Shown in pieces: positions 9,128-17,100 of a stretch of 64,000 nt of DNA; the stretch's first letter is position 1; each line of letters begins with the position of its first letter. The notes under the pieces were generated by a model that had not been told where the DNA came from, searched no databases, and worked only from the letters and a program-made list of their open reading frames with translations. The translations under genes were made by a program, and so were the position numbers. Source of the stretch: Rhodocytophaga rosea (GTDB lineage: Bacteria > Bacteroidota > Bacteroidia > Cytophagales > 172606-1); contig NZ_CP048222.1 in NCBI RefSeq assembly GCF_010119975.1, positions 2,191,501 through 2,255,500 on the forward strand. Direction: 5' to 3'.

Positions 9128-9167
9128 AACACAAAACCCGGATCATGAATAATCCGGGTTTTGTGTT
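9128..9167. terminator. Bidirectional intrinsic terminator
   Basis: A perfect 16-bp stem: AACACAAAACCCGGAT (9128-9143) with ATCCGGGTTTTGTGTT (9152-9167) and an 8-base loop. It lies between the convergent glycosidase fusion (+) and DUF4199 (-) genes. Confidence 0.88.
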
Positions 9168-9199
9168 AAATAAGGTTCATGAGTGCATACGATGAATTT

Positions 9200-9736
9200 C
9201 TATACAAACTCGTTCCGCTCATTTTTCATTACAGCAGAGATAATCAGAGAAAGAATAAATCCGATAAATAACATAGTCAATATACTGATTACCAGTATCG
9301 TTCCCGGCCCTGAAAATTGCTCGGCAATCGCCATAGCCTGGTCAATCTGAGCATCATCCATTCCTTTTTCTTCCATTTGTTGCCGTTGCATATCCATTGC
9401 CTGCTTCATGGCAGAATTGTCGATAAAACTAACATAGATAGAAGAAAAGATACCGCTAATTAACCCAGATACAGCAGATGCCAAGGCTCCTAAGCCCAAT
9501 CCCTGTCCATACGACATAAAGCCATCATTCTGGCTTTTAAAATCTTTAATGGCATATACAATTCCTACAACAAGAATCCCTGCAGAAATTACCATACCAA
9601 TCATACCGGCCGTAGGATTATTGGCAAGTCCGGCGAGTTGGGAGATTAAGTAATAAATAATAAGTCCAAGTCCGATAAATAAACCGTATTTTAAAGCGAT
9701 ACGGGCAGTAGAAGGCGTAGCAGTGGTAGGCTCCAT
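9200..9736 (-). CDS. DUF4199 domain-containing membrane protein
   Basis: 178 residues with four predicted membrane helices: about 14-32, 41-62, 78-103 and 147-169. The pattern ALKYGLFIGLGLIIYYLI, then VYAIKDFKSQNDGFMSYGQGLGLG, then a Gln/Met-rich amphipathic loop (MDMQRQQMEEKG) is characteristic of DUF4199, a Bacteroidota family of unknown function. A second, more divergent member is the next gene upstream on the same strand (ends at 9878), so the two probably arose by duplication. Confidence 0.82.
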   Translation of the reverse strand: MEPTTATPSTARIALKYGLFIGLGLIIYYLISQLAGLANNPTAGMIGMVISAGILVVGIVYAIKDFKSQNDGFMSYGQGLGLGALASAVSGLISGIFSSIYVSFIDNSAMKQAMDMQRQQMEEKGMDDAQIDQAMAIAEQFSGPGTILVISILTMLFIGFILSLIISAVMKNERNEFV

Positions 9737-9850
9737 AAGGGTACGGTTTTAAAGTGAAAGGGTATGAATATTACAAATGATCGTTTGTAGAGATTTATTA
9801 AAAAATGACGACTGGCAAACTTTACTATATAAAGATAAAATTATACGAAC

Positions 9851-9868
9851 GCTTGTATAAATACAAGC
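9851..9868 (-). terminator. Small hairpin, possible weak terminator
   Basis: GCTTGTA (9851-9857) pairs with TACAAGC (9862-9868). It lies just past the second DUF4199-like gene on the minus strand but has no continuous T-run, so termination is uncertain. Confidence 0.3.
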
Positions 9869-9877
9869 AGGCAGGGT

Positions 9878-10417
9878 TTAATTTTTGCGCAAAATGGCAG
9901 CAAGAAAGCCTGTACCCAGCAGGCAGACGAGAAATTTCTTTATGAATACATCTACGGCTACATGAACAGCCGTTGTACCGGAAATTCTGTCTAACGTATT
10001 TGTATAGGCTTCTTTGCCAAATCCTTCTTCTACCTGCTGTCTGGTCTGGATCATTAAATTTTTCAAATCTGCGATATGGCCAGTGAGTACTTCAGGTTCA
10101 ATAAAAGCGATAAAAACGTAGATAATAAGGGTAGAAAGCAGCGTTGCCATCAGGTTGGTATACAATCCAATCAAAATTCCTTCCCAGAAATGCATTTTGC
10201 CGGCTTTCCATTTGTCGCGGTAATAGCCCATAGCAATGGCCATACAAATACATACAATAGCCATATCATACGAACTCATTCGCAGTAACGGACTTTTCCC
10301 CAGCCAGTAAAATACAAAGAAATACAGCGATACCAGCAACGCAGCTATCACTCCGGCAATAAGAGATATTTTTGTATAATCTTTGATAAGCATAGATAGC
10401 AAGGTTAATCTCTCCAT
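9878..10417 (-). CDS. DUF4199-like membrane protein, divergent copy
   Basis: About 179 residues from MERLTLL at 10417. A frame-extended start at 10465 and a later one at 10393 (MLIKDYTK) are possible; the later one begins closest to the family start. Four hydrophobic helices are visible: ISLIAGVIAALLVSLYFFVFYWLG, MAIVCICMAIAMGYY, an ATLLSTLIIYVFIAFI helix and FLVCLLGTGFLAAIL. The loop KNLMIQTRQQVEEGFGKEAY matches the amphipathic loop of the neighbouring DUF4199 protein. Function is unknown. Confidence 0.72.
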   Translation of the reverse strand: MERLTLLSMLIKDYTKISLIAGVIAALLVSLYFFVFYWLGKSPLLRMSSYDMAIVCICMAIAMGYYRDKWKAGKMHFWEGILIGLYTNLMATLLSTLIIYVFIAFIEPEVLTGHIADLKNLMIQTRQQVEEGFGKEAYTNTLDRISGTTAVHVAVDVFIKKFLVCLLGTGFLAAILRKN

Positions 10418-10755
10418 GGTTGGAAAGCAGGCAAGTATAAAAGCATAATCTTTTATTCCCAACAAAGTTTACTAATTTGTAAAAATTCAATAGGAGTCTG
10501 GTAATTTAAATCAGAAGCAAATACGCTGAATATCCAGTATGCCAGGAAGGCGGCGAAGATTTATGGCCATCTATTCATACTGTCTTGCACAATTCTTTAG
10601 CTCAGCGAAACGTTTTTGAAACAGGCAAAGTTAATTAATCAGGTATCTGCTGATTGCCACGATATAACAGTTCTGCACGCCTTCTGTCTTCAGTGAATGA
10701 CTTATTGCTGTAATAGATTGTGTAGCTGCATTAATTTAATTATTTTTGATAGTAC
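10418..10755. other. Intergenic region with promoter
   Basis: About 340 bp between divergent genes. No gene or strong hairpin is seen. The right end carries the promoter-like pair annotated at 10718-10748. Confidence 0.4.
10718..10748 (+). promoter_or_regulatory. Bacteroidota-type promoter for the BatA-domain gene
   Basis: TTG at 10718-10720, a 20-base spacer, then TATTTTTG at 10741-10748, an exact match to the TAnnTTTG -7 box. The ATG is at 10756, only eight bases past the box, so the leader would be very short. Confidence 0.5.
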
Positions 10756-12849
10756 ATGAATTTCCTGTATCCTTCGTTTTTATTTGGTTTACTGGCAGTT
10801 GCCATTCCCATTGCCATACATCTGTTCAACTTCCGGCGGACCAGAAAGGTATATTTTACCAATGTGGCCTTCCTGAAGAATGTAGATACCTCAACTAGCT
10901 CTTTCCGAAGGCTCAAGCATGTACTTATTCTGGCTGCCCGTACTTTATTTGTAATTTTCCTGGTGCTTGCCTTTGCCCAGCCCTATATTCCCAGCCAGAA
11001 TAACCGGGCAATTAATACAAGTAGCGGTGTTACCAGCCTGTATCTGGATAATTCACTCAGTATGCAGAATGAATCCGGTAAGAACCGTAACCTGGACGTA
11101 GCTACCGAGCAGATTGATCAGATTTTAAATGTACTGCCTAATACACCTTCCTTTCAGCTACTTACCAATGATTTTGAAAGCCGCGACCAGTTTGTAGCAG
11201 GGCGGGATAAACTTAAAGACCGGTTAACAGAAATTAATCTTTCCAATACTTCCCGTTCGCTGGAAGCCGTGCAAAGAAGGCAACTCAGTTTGCTCGAAAA
11301 ATATTCTTCTTCTCCGCAAAATCAGGTATTCTGGTTTTCAGATTTTCAGAAAAGTACGGCTGGCGAACTAGGAAAGATAGCGTTAGATTCACTCAACCAG
11401 TATTTTCTGGTACCGGTGCAAGCTGAAGAATCTGGCAATATATTTATAGACTCTTTGTGGCTGGCTACTCCGTTTGTAAAAGAAATGGAAACCAATGAAC
11501 TCAATGTACGCCTGGTGAATACAGGCAGCGAAGAAATTGAAAATTTACCAGTTAAACTTTTTATAGATAACAAACAGGTTTCTTCTTCTACCATTACCCT
11601 GGAAGGAAATGCTGCGGGGCAACTGGTATTCAATTTTACGGTACAGGAAAAAGGATTTCAGCGGGGACGCATTTCTTTTGAAGATTATCCGGTCACCTTC
11701 GATAACGAATACTATTTTGTAATTAATGCAGCGCCAGTTATTAATATATTGCACCTGTATGCCGGACAGCCTGCACCATATGTTCCTGGGGTATTTGGGA
11801 ACGAATCTGTATTTTCGATTAAAAGTTATAACATTGCTAATGCTGACCTGGCACAGATTAAAACCTCCGATCTGGTAGTCATAGAAAATTTACCTGCGCT
11901 GGATGCTACCTTACGTAACCAGGTAGAAAGTTTTGTAAAAGACGGTGGCAGCGTACTGATATTTCCAGGTGCACAGGCAGATATTAGTTCTTACAGCCAG
12001 ATGCTGGGTAATTTAGGTATACGTGGGGTTCAACGGTCAAGCTATCTGCCAGTAACGGCCGTAGCCAATACGAATACCTATGATACTTCGCCTGCCAATG
12101 TGCTGGCTCCCCCAGACATGCGGAATCCCTTCTTTGAATCTATTTTTGAAAATTCAGTGCAGAAAGGAACAATCAATATGCCATTTGCCAATCCGGTGAT
12201 TGAGTGGAGCAATGGCGGTACTGCATTATTAAAATTCAGAAATAACCAGCCTTTCCTTAGCCAGTTTACTGCTCTGAAAGGGAAAGTATATCTGGCTGCC
12301 AGTCCGGTGGATATGGCCTATAGCAATTTTCCTAAACATGCGCTTTTTGTACCAGTGTTGTATAAAGTTGCTTCGCTAAGCAAATCGCAGGAACGTTTAT
12401 CCTATTCTTTTCAGGAGCCCAGTATTGCCATCAAGGTAAATAATACTGGAACCGACCAGGTGTATAAATTAAAGAAAGATAAATTTGAGATTATTCCTCC
12501 GCAGCGGAAAGTGAGCAACCAGCTTATTTTTGAACTGCCACAGGTGAGCCAGGCGGCCAGTGAAATGCCCGAATCCGGTTATTATGAATTAGCCCTGAAC
12601 GATACCACCGAATATATTCTGGCTTTCAATTACGATAAGCGTGAATCTCAGATGGATAGCTACAATGCTGATGAACTGAAAAAAATATTTGCCGGAAAAA
12701 AGAATGTACAGGTGTATGATTCGGTAAAAGAAGGTAATTTCGCCGACGATTTCAAAGCCCGCAACATTGGCCGTAATCTGTGGAAGTATTGCCTGATTGC
12801 TGCCTTGTTCTTTTTACTGACAGAAATCGCCTTGATCCGTCTGTTGTAA
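10756..12849 (+). CDS. BatA domain-containing membrane protein with vWA-like region
   Basis: A 697-residue inner-membrane protein. The N-terminus (MNFLYPSFLFGLLAVAIPIAIHLFNFRRTRKVYFTNVAFL) is the classic BatA/aerotolerance-type start, with helices at about 5-22 and 56-76. The central periplasmic part resembles a von Willebrand A fold (SLYLDNSLSMQNES at about 95-108, a degraded DxSxS motif) followed by a gatase-like segment. A C-terminal helix at about 674-696 (WKYCLIAALFFLLTEIALIRLL) anchors it again. Related proteins are membrane scaffolds of unclear role. It precedes the dihydroorotase homologue by about 70 bp and may be cotranscribed with it. Confidence 0.82.
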   Translation: MNFLYPSFLFGLLAVAIPIAIHLFNFRRTRKVYFTNVAFLKNVDTSTSSFRRLKHVLILAARTLFVIFLVLAFAQPYIPSQNNRAINTSSGVTSLYLDNSLSMQNESGKNRNLDVATEQIDQILNVLPNTPSFQLLTNDFESRDQFVAGRDKLKDRLTEINLSNTSRSLEAVQRRQLSLLEKYSSSPQNQVFWFSDFQKSTAGELGKIALDSLNQYFLVPVQAEESGNIFIDSLWLATPFVKEMETNELNVRLVNTGSEEIENLPVKLFIDNKQVSSSTITLEGNAAGQLVFNFTVQEKGFQRGRISFEDYPVTFDNEYYFVINAAPVINILHLYAGQPAPYVPGVFGNESVFSIKSYNIANADLAQIKTSDLVVIENLPALDATLRNQVESFVKDGGSVLIFPGAQADISSYSQMLGNLGIRGVQRSSYLPVTAVANTNTYDTSPANVLAPPDMRNPFFESIFENSVQKGTINMPFANPVIEWSNGGTALLKFRNNQPFLSQFTALKGKVYLAASPVDMAYSNFPKHALFVPVLYKVASLSKSQERLSYSFQEPSIAIKVNNTGTDQVYKLKKDKFEIIPPQRKVSNQLIFELPQVSQAASEMPESGYYELALNDTTEYILAFNYDKRESQMDSYNADELKKIFAGKKNVQVYDSVKEGNFADDFKARNIGRNLWKYCLIAALFFLLTEIALIRLL

Positions 12850-12918
12850 ACTGGCTCTGAAATCGCTCAGAATATAGCCTAAACATACTGCTCCAGGTTT
12901 GGTAGCGGATTTTTACTT

Positions 12919-14214
12919 ATGAAGATACATATCCCCTCTGCCCAGATTATTGACCCCAAATCTCCCTTTAACGGACAGCAAAAACAACTCTGGATTGAAA
13001 ATGGCCTGATCGCCAGCATCACTGATGCAGCGGAAAAAGCTGGTAAAGAAGCAGACTATGTAGTAGATATTGCTGGGCTGAAAGTTTCTCCGGGCTGGGT
13101 AGATATGCGAGTGGCGGCCAAAGATCCGGGCTACGAACACCAGGAAGATTTATTTTCGGTACGGGAGGCTGCGGCAGCCGGTGGGTTCACTGAAATTGCT
13201 TTACTGCCCAATACCCATCCGGTGGTACAAACCAAAGAGGCTGTTACGTATGTGCAAACCAAGGGAAATACACATGCAGTAAAAGTGTATCCCATGGCGG
13301 CTGTTTCCATAGATATTAAAGGCAAAGAGCTCACAGAAATGATCGACCTTCACATGGCTGGAGCCATTGCATTTACTGATGGACTCAAACCGGTATGGCA
13401 TTCCGATATTCTGGTAAAAACACTTCAATACCTTCAAACATTTGGTGGCCTGCTTATTAACCGTCCGGAAGATGTGCTGTTGACACAATTCGGGCAAATG
13501 CATGAAGGCGTTACCAGTACAATGCTTGGATTAAAAGGAATACCAGCTTTGGCCGAAGAAATGATGATTGCCAGAGATTTACGTTTTCTGCAATATGCCG
13601 GAGGAAAAATTCATTTTTCAGCCATATCCACGGCTACTTCTATAGAACTCATCCGGCAGGCTAAACGCCAGGGCTTACAGGTAACTTGTGACATGACTGC
13701 CCATCAGATCGCTTTTGACGATACGGCTTTATTGAATTTTGATACTAATTTGAAGGTAAATCCACCATTCCGCAGCCAGGCAGATATTGAAGCCCTCTGG
13801 CAAGGTTTAGCCGATGGAACTATAGATGCGATTGTATCTGATCATAATCCGCTTGATGAAGAGAGCAAAAAGCTGGAGTTTGATCTGGCTGAGTTCGGCA
13901 TTATTGGCTTACAAACGGCTTTTGCTGTAATACATACCCATAATCAGCTTTTATCGCTGGAACAACTTATTGAGAAATTCACCATCCGTCCAAGAGAGAT
14001 TCTGCAATTGCCGGCTGTACATATGGCAGAAGGTCAGCCTGCCAATCTTACGCTATTTACTACAGAGCAGGAATGGACGTTTACCGAAAAACAAATCCGT
14101 TCTAAATCCCGGAATACGCCTTTTATTGGACATACTTTTACAGGAAAGCCTGTAGGAATTATCAATAATGGGAAAGTTGTGTTGAGTGATGCGAGACCTG
14201 CGTACAGAAGATAA
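12919..14214 (+). CDS. pyrC: Dihydroorotase homologue lacking the HxH metal motif
   Basis: A 431-residue amidohydrolase-fold protein of the multifunctional-complex dihydroorotase type. Dihydroorotase cyclises carbamoyl-aspartate in pyrimidine synthesis. The family frame is clear: VSPGWVDMRV (56-65), EAAAAGGFTEIALLPNTHP (about 83-101), CDMTAHQIAFDD, AIVSDHNPLDEE and a C-terminal PANLTLF. However, the normal HxH ligands of strand 1 are replaced (Arg64, Ala66) and the substrate-binding Arg is Lys68. This suggests an inactive partner of aspartate transcarbamoylase, as known for some PyrC-like pseudoenzymes, or altered chemistry. I use the symbol only to mark homology. It follows the BatA-domain gene closely. 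Confidence 0.8.
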   Translation: MKIHIPSAQIIDPKSPFNGQQKQLWIENGLIASITDAAEKAGKEADYVVDIAGLKVSPGWVDMRVAAKDPGYEHQEDLFSVREAAAAGGFTEIALLPNTHPVVQTKEAVTYVQTKGNTHAVKVYPMAAVSIDIKGKELTEMIDLHMAGAIAFTDGLKPVWHSDILVKTLQYLQTFGGLLINRPEDVLLTQFGQMHEGVTSTMLGLKGIPALAEEMMIARDLRFLQYAGGKIHFSAISTATSIELIRQAKRQGLQVTCDMTAHQIAFDDTALLNFDTNLKVNPPFRSQADIEALWQGLADGTIDAIVSDHNPLDEESKKLEFDLAEFGIIGLQTAFAVIHTHNQLLSLEQLIEKFTIRPREILQLPAVHMAEGQPANLTLFTTEQEWTFTEKQIRSKSRNTPFIGHTFTGKPVGIINNGKVVLSDARPAYRR

Positions 14215-14251
14215 GTCAAGGTTTTAGTAAGGATTCTAAATACAAGAAAAG

Positions 14252-14455
14252 CTATTTTCCTCTTTCCATACACAAATTAGCTGCAATCCGGATCAGGGAT
14301 GATTTATGATTATCACTCGCTATCGGACTGGTAGCCATCCATTTTTTGTAGGTTTCCCACACAATATATTCGGCATCTTCCACAGAACCATAAAAATTAT
14401 AGGCAAGGTTAAAAACCAGTTTCTGATACAAAGTTGTAAAATTGTGCGCTCCCAT
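14252..14455 (-). CDS. Stand-alone sigma-70 region 2 (ECF-like fragment)
   Basis: 67 residues that look like region 2 of an ECF sigma factor and nothing more. LVFNLAYNFYGSVEDAEYIV matches the consensus LxFxLAYRMLGSxxDAEDIV, followed by WETYKKW and LIRIAANLCMERGK, where ECF factors have YLIRIATNLCLDRLR. The protein stops there; region 4, which reads the -35 element, is missing, and no continuation is visible downstream. Residues usually D and Q in DAEDIVQE are Y and W here. It could be a decayed sigma gene or a small interacting protein. It lies divergently from the CHASE2/FecR-like pair. Confidence 0.62.
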   Translation of the reverse strand: MGAHNFTTLYQKLVFNLAYNFYGSVEDAEYIVWETYKKWMATSPIASDNHKSSLIRIAANLCMERGK

Positions 14456-14667
14456 AATCCTGTATTTTTAAACGGCCTGTAATTAGTAAAAATAATGATT
14501 CAAATATGTTTTTTGTGCTTTTGAATATAAGACAACCGAACTGACTTGTACCCCTATGTTATCCCAATAAAATATCATATTTTTAATGACGGATTACCTG
14601 TGATAATATTTTACATAAAAACATTATTGTAGGTAAGGATACATGGGTATAGTAAGCACTTAATAAA

Positions 14668-15891
14668 ATGAAAAGCCTGATAAATAAGCATCACTTTCTG
14701 AGTACGCTTTTCATATTTACAATAATGTGGCTGGTATCAAAGATTCCACTACAATCTGAAATTTTAAATCCCGCCAAAGCCGCCTTTGCAGATTTTGAAC
14801 TCACTGATATAGTCTTTTCAAAGCTACGGTCCGACAAGCCGAATGCGGATACTAATATTGTAATTGTGAATATTGGTAAATTAGACCGGGCAGGTATTGC
14901 AGCACAAATTACTACCCTCAATAAATTTAAACCGAAAATAATCGGGATTGATGCAGCCTTTCGCCGGCCAAAAGATCCGGAGGGAGACAGCGCTTTAGCA
15001 AAAGCATTTTCTGAAGTGGATAACCTGGTTTTGGTAAGTGGATTTGGTTCTCATCTACCCGATAAACAAACTAAGCAATTTGATACACTGGAAACATCCC
15101 ATGCCATGTTCAACCAGCATGCGGTAACCGGATTTGCCAATATTATTATAGCTGAAAATGATGTATATAAGCCTGTCCGGAGTTTTAGCCCGAAGGAAAT
15201 AGTGTACAACCGGACGGAATTCGCCTTTCCTGTTAAAATGGCTCAAATCTATAATCCGGAAGTAACTGAGCGTTTTTTGAAACGCAATAATGAGGTTGAG
15301 TTTATTAATTATAAGGGAAACATAACCAATGGCGCTTTTTATGCTTTGGATGTAGAAGATCTTTTTGACCCTGATATTGATCTGAGTTTTGTTAGTGGAA
15401 AAATTGTATTGATGGGCTTTATGGGGGAAAGTTTCTCCTCCCGTACGCTGGAAGACAAACTATATACCCCTCTGAACGAAATTTACATTGGCAAGGCTCA
15501 TCCGGATATGTATGGCGTAGTTGTCCATGCCAATAGTATATCTATGATTTTGCGGGAAGAATACGTTGATGTAGCACCCGGACTTGTTGAGATCAGTGTT
15601 GCTGTGATTCTTTGTTTTTTGAATGTAGTACTATTTAGCTATCTCATGAAAATATCTGGTGATTGGTACGACAGCCTCACCATTTTGATTCAGCTGATTG
15701 AAACCTGCCTAATCATGTTTATTGTAGGTTTCCTATTTGATGTATTCACGGTAAAAATTAATTTAGGAGTGGCTTTGGCAGCAGTTTTGCTTTCCAGTAA
15801 TGGACTGGAATTGTATCAGAATATTGTATTAAAAATTTACCAGAAGAGAAAAACGCTTAGAATTATTAAACTTAAAAAACAGGCTACATGA
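14668..15891 (+). CDS. CHASE2 domain membrane sensor without output domain
   Basis: 407 residues. One N-terminal membrane helix (about 11-25) is followed by an extracytoplasmic CHASE2 domain (about 40-290). Its marks include IVIVNIGKLDRAGIAAQI, KPKIIGIDAAFRRP, the INYKG strand, FVSGKIVLMGFMGE and a PDMYGVVVHANSISMIL segment. Three membrane helices follow (about 308-395) and then a short basic tail. No kinase, cyclase or EAL/GGDEF domain is attached. It overlaps the next gene by four bases (ATGA), so the two are translated together. CHASE2 proteins are often paired with FecR-like proteins, as here. Confidence 0.85.
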   Translation: MKSLINKHHFLSTLFIFTIMWLVSKIPLQSEILNPAKAAFADFELTDIVFSKLRSDKPNADTNIVIVNIGKLDRAGIAAQITTLNKFKPKIIGIDAAFRRPKDPEGDSALAKAFSEVDNLVLVSGFGSHLPDKQTKQFDTLETSHAMFNQHAVTGFANIIIAENDVYKPVRSFSPKEIVYNRTEFAFPVKMAQIYNPEVTERFLKRNNEVEFINYKGNITNGAFYALDVEDLFDPDIDLSFVSGKIVLMGFMGESFSSRTLEDKLYTPLNEIYIGKAHPDMYGVVVHANSISMILREEYVDVAPGLVEISVAVILCFLNVVLFSYLMKISGDWYDSLTILIQLIETCLIMFIVGFLFDVFTVKINLGVALAAVLLSSNGLELYQNIVLKIYQKRKTLRIIKLKKQAT

Positions 15892-16811
15892 GAAAATTTA
15901 TATTTATTTTTTTGCTTGCTATATTCGGTAACTATATAGTTCAGGCACAAACCACCCAGGAATATGTATTTAAAGTTCTGGCTAGTAGCGGGAATAATAC
16001 CATAGGAAAAGAATCAGCTGCTGCAAAACCGCTAAAGACCGGCCAGAAAATTACGAAAGATGATAAAATCACCCTGGCTCCCAATAGTTTTCTGGGATTG
16101 GTACATAAAAGCGGAAGAACACTGGAACTGAAAACACCCGGTACCTATGCAGCGAATGATTTATCTGCCAAAATGGGGGCTTCCCAGGCAAGTTTTAATC
16201 AGAAATATGTAGATTTTGTGATTGGTGAAATGACTAAAGTTGAAAAAGAAGATGCCAACAAAAACCGCCACCAGAACATGGGCGTAGAGGGAAAAGTAGA
16301 AAGAGGAGAATACGATATTACCTTGTTTGTTGATAAAACTACCGATGCTCTGGTGATGGATACACAGCCACTTATTAAATGGCATGCACTTCCTGATACG
16401 AAACAGTATAAAGTGGTAATGGTAGATATGTTTGATGAGGTATTATTTTCAGCTACTACTGCCGATACATCCATAATAGTAGATTTAAATCAGGCCAATC
16501 TGAAAAACCAAACAGCTTATTTGCTGATAGTAAGTTCCGTAGAAAAGCCCAAATCAAGCTCTGATAAATACAGCCTTAAAAAACTGGATGCCAAAAGTGC
16601 TACCACGGTACACAAAAAACTGGCTGATATTACCAGCGGAACGGAAGAAACTTCTTTAAGTAAAATTATTCAGGCTTCACTATTGGAAGAAAACAAATTA
16701 TACCTGGATGCCCTGAAAGCATATGAGCAAGCCATTGCTTTACAGCCTCAGGTGAAAGATTACCAGGTGGCCTATCAGCATTTTTTACAACGGCATAATT
16801 TAGGTAAATAA
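15888..16811 (+). CDS. FecR-like periplasmic protein paired with CHASE2
   Basis: 307 residues with a signal peptide (MRKFIFIFLLAIFGNYIVQAQ). Residues about 25-100 resemble a FecR beta-domain: LKTGQKITKDDKITLAPNSFLGLVHKSGRTLELKTPGTY reads like the GDxLxxGDxLxTxxxSxxxLxxxDGSxxxLxPxT pattern. Residues about 160-225 look like an Ig/FN3-type segment (PLIKWHALPDTKQYKVVMVD). The C-terminus (EENKLYLDALKAYEQAIALQP) is a TPR-like unit. It is translationally coupled to the CHASE2 gene, which suggests both act on one surface signal. A strong terminator follows at 16826. Confidence 0.72.
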   Translation: MRKFIFIFLLAIFGNYIVQAQTTQEYVFKVLASSGNNTIGKESAAAKPLKTGQKITKDDKITLAPNSFLGLVHKSGRTLELKTPGTYAANDLSAKMGASQASFNQKYVDFVIGEMTKVEKEDANKNRHQNMGVEGKVERGEYDITLFVDKTTDALVMDTQPLIKWHALPDTKQYKVVMVDMFDEVLFSATTADTSIIVDLNQANLKNQTAYLLIVSSVEKPKSSSDKYSLKKLDAKSATTVHKKLADITSGTEETSLSKIIQASLLEENKLYLDALKAYEQAIALQPQVKDYQVAYQHFLQRHNLGK

Positions 16812-16825
16812 TCATTTCCCCTTCT

Positions 16826-16870
16826 AAACAAAAGGCCTGTGTAGAGATACACAGGCCTTTTGTTTTTTTT
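16826..16870. terminator. Bidirectional intrinsic terminator with GAGA loop
   Basis: An 18-bp stem, AAACAAAAGGCCTGTGTA (16826-16843) with TACACAGGCCTTTTGTTT (16848-16865), around a GAGA tetraloop. A T-run continues to 16870. It serves the FecR-like gene (+) and the bTHX gene (-). Confidence 0.9.
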
Positions 16871-16883
16871 ATACCAGACTATT

Positions 16884-17021
16884 TTATTTTTTTGCAGGCT
16901 TGGCAGCAGGTTTTTCAGCTTTTGTGGCTTCTGCTTTACTGTCTGACTTACGTTTACGGCTGTTTCCAAAAGAACCATTGGAAAGTTTGCCTTTTTTTGA
17001 TTTAATATCTCCCTTGCCCAT
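16884..17021 (-). CDS. 30S ribosomal protein bTHX
   Basis: A 45-residue basic protein, MGKGDIKSKKGKLSNGSFGN followed by SRKRKSDSKAEATKAEK and ending KPAAKPAKK. The start MGKGDxKSKKGKxxxGxxGxxRxRK is the bTHX family signature of Bacteroidota, a small subunit protein that sits in the head of the 30S ribosome. The family body is only about 25 residues; the Lys/Ala-rich tail here is an extension. It is a single-gene unit with its own promoter (17044-17074) and a shared terminator downstream. The assignment is by motif memory. Confidence 0.82.
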   Translation of the reverse strand: MGKGDIKSKKGKLSNGSFGNSRKRKSDSKAEATKAEKPAAKPAKK

Positions 17022-17043
17022 AGATTTTAGTTAAAAATGTGTG

Positions 17044-17074
17044 CTAAAGTAATGGCTTAATCATGAATTGTCAA
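17044..17074 (-). promoter_or_regulatory. Promoter for the bTHX gene
   Basis: On the minus strand TTG (17074-17072), a 20-base spacer, then TACTTTAG (17051-17044), seven of eight bases of TAnnTTTG. The leader to the ATG is about 20 bases. Confidence 0.5.
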
Positions 17075-17100
17075 GTATTAACGCATAGATTTTGGTTTAT

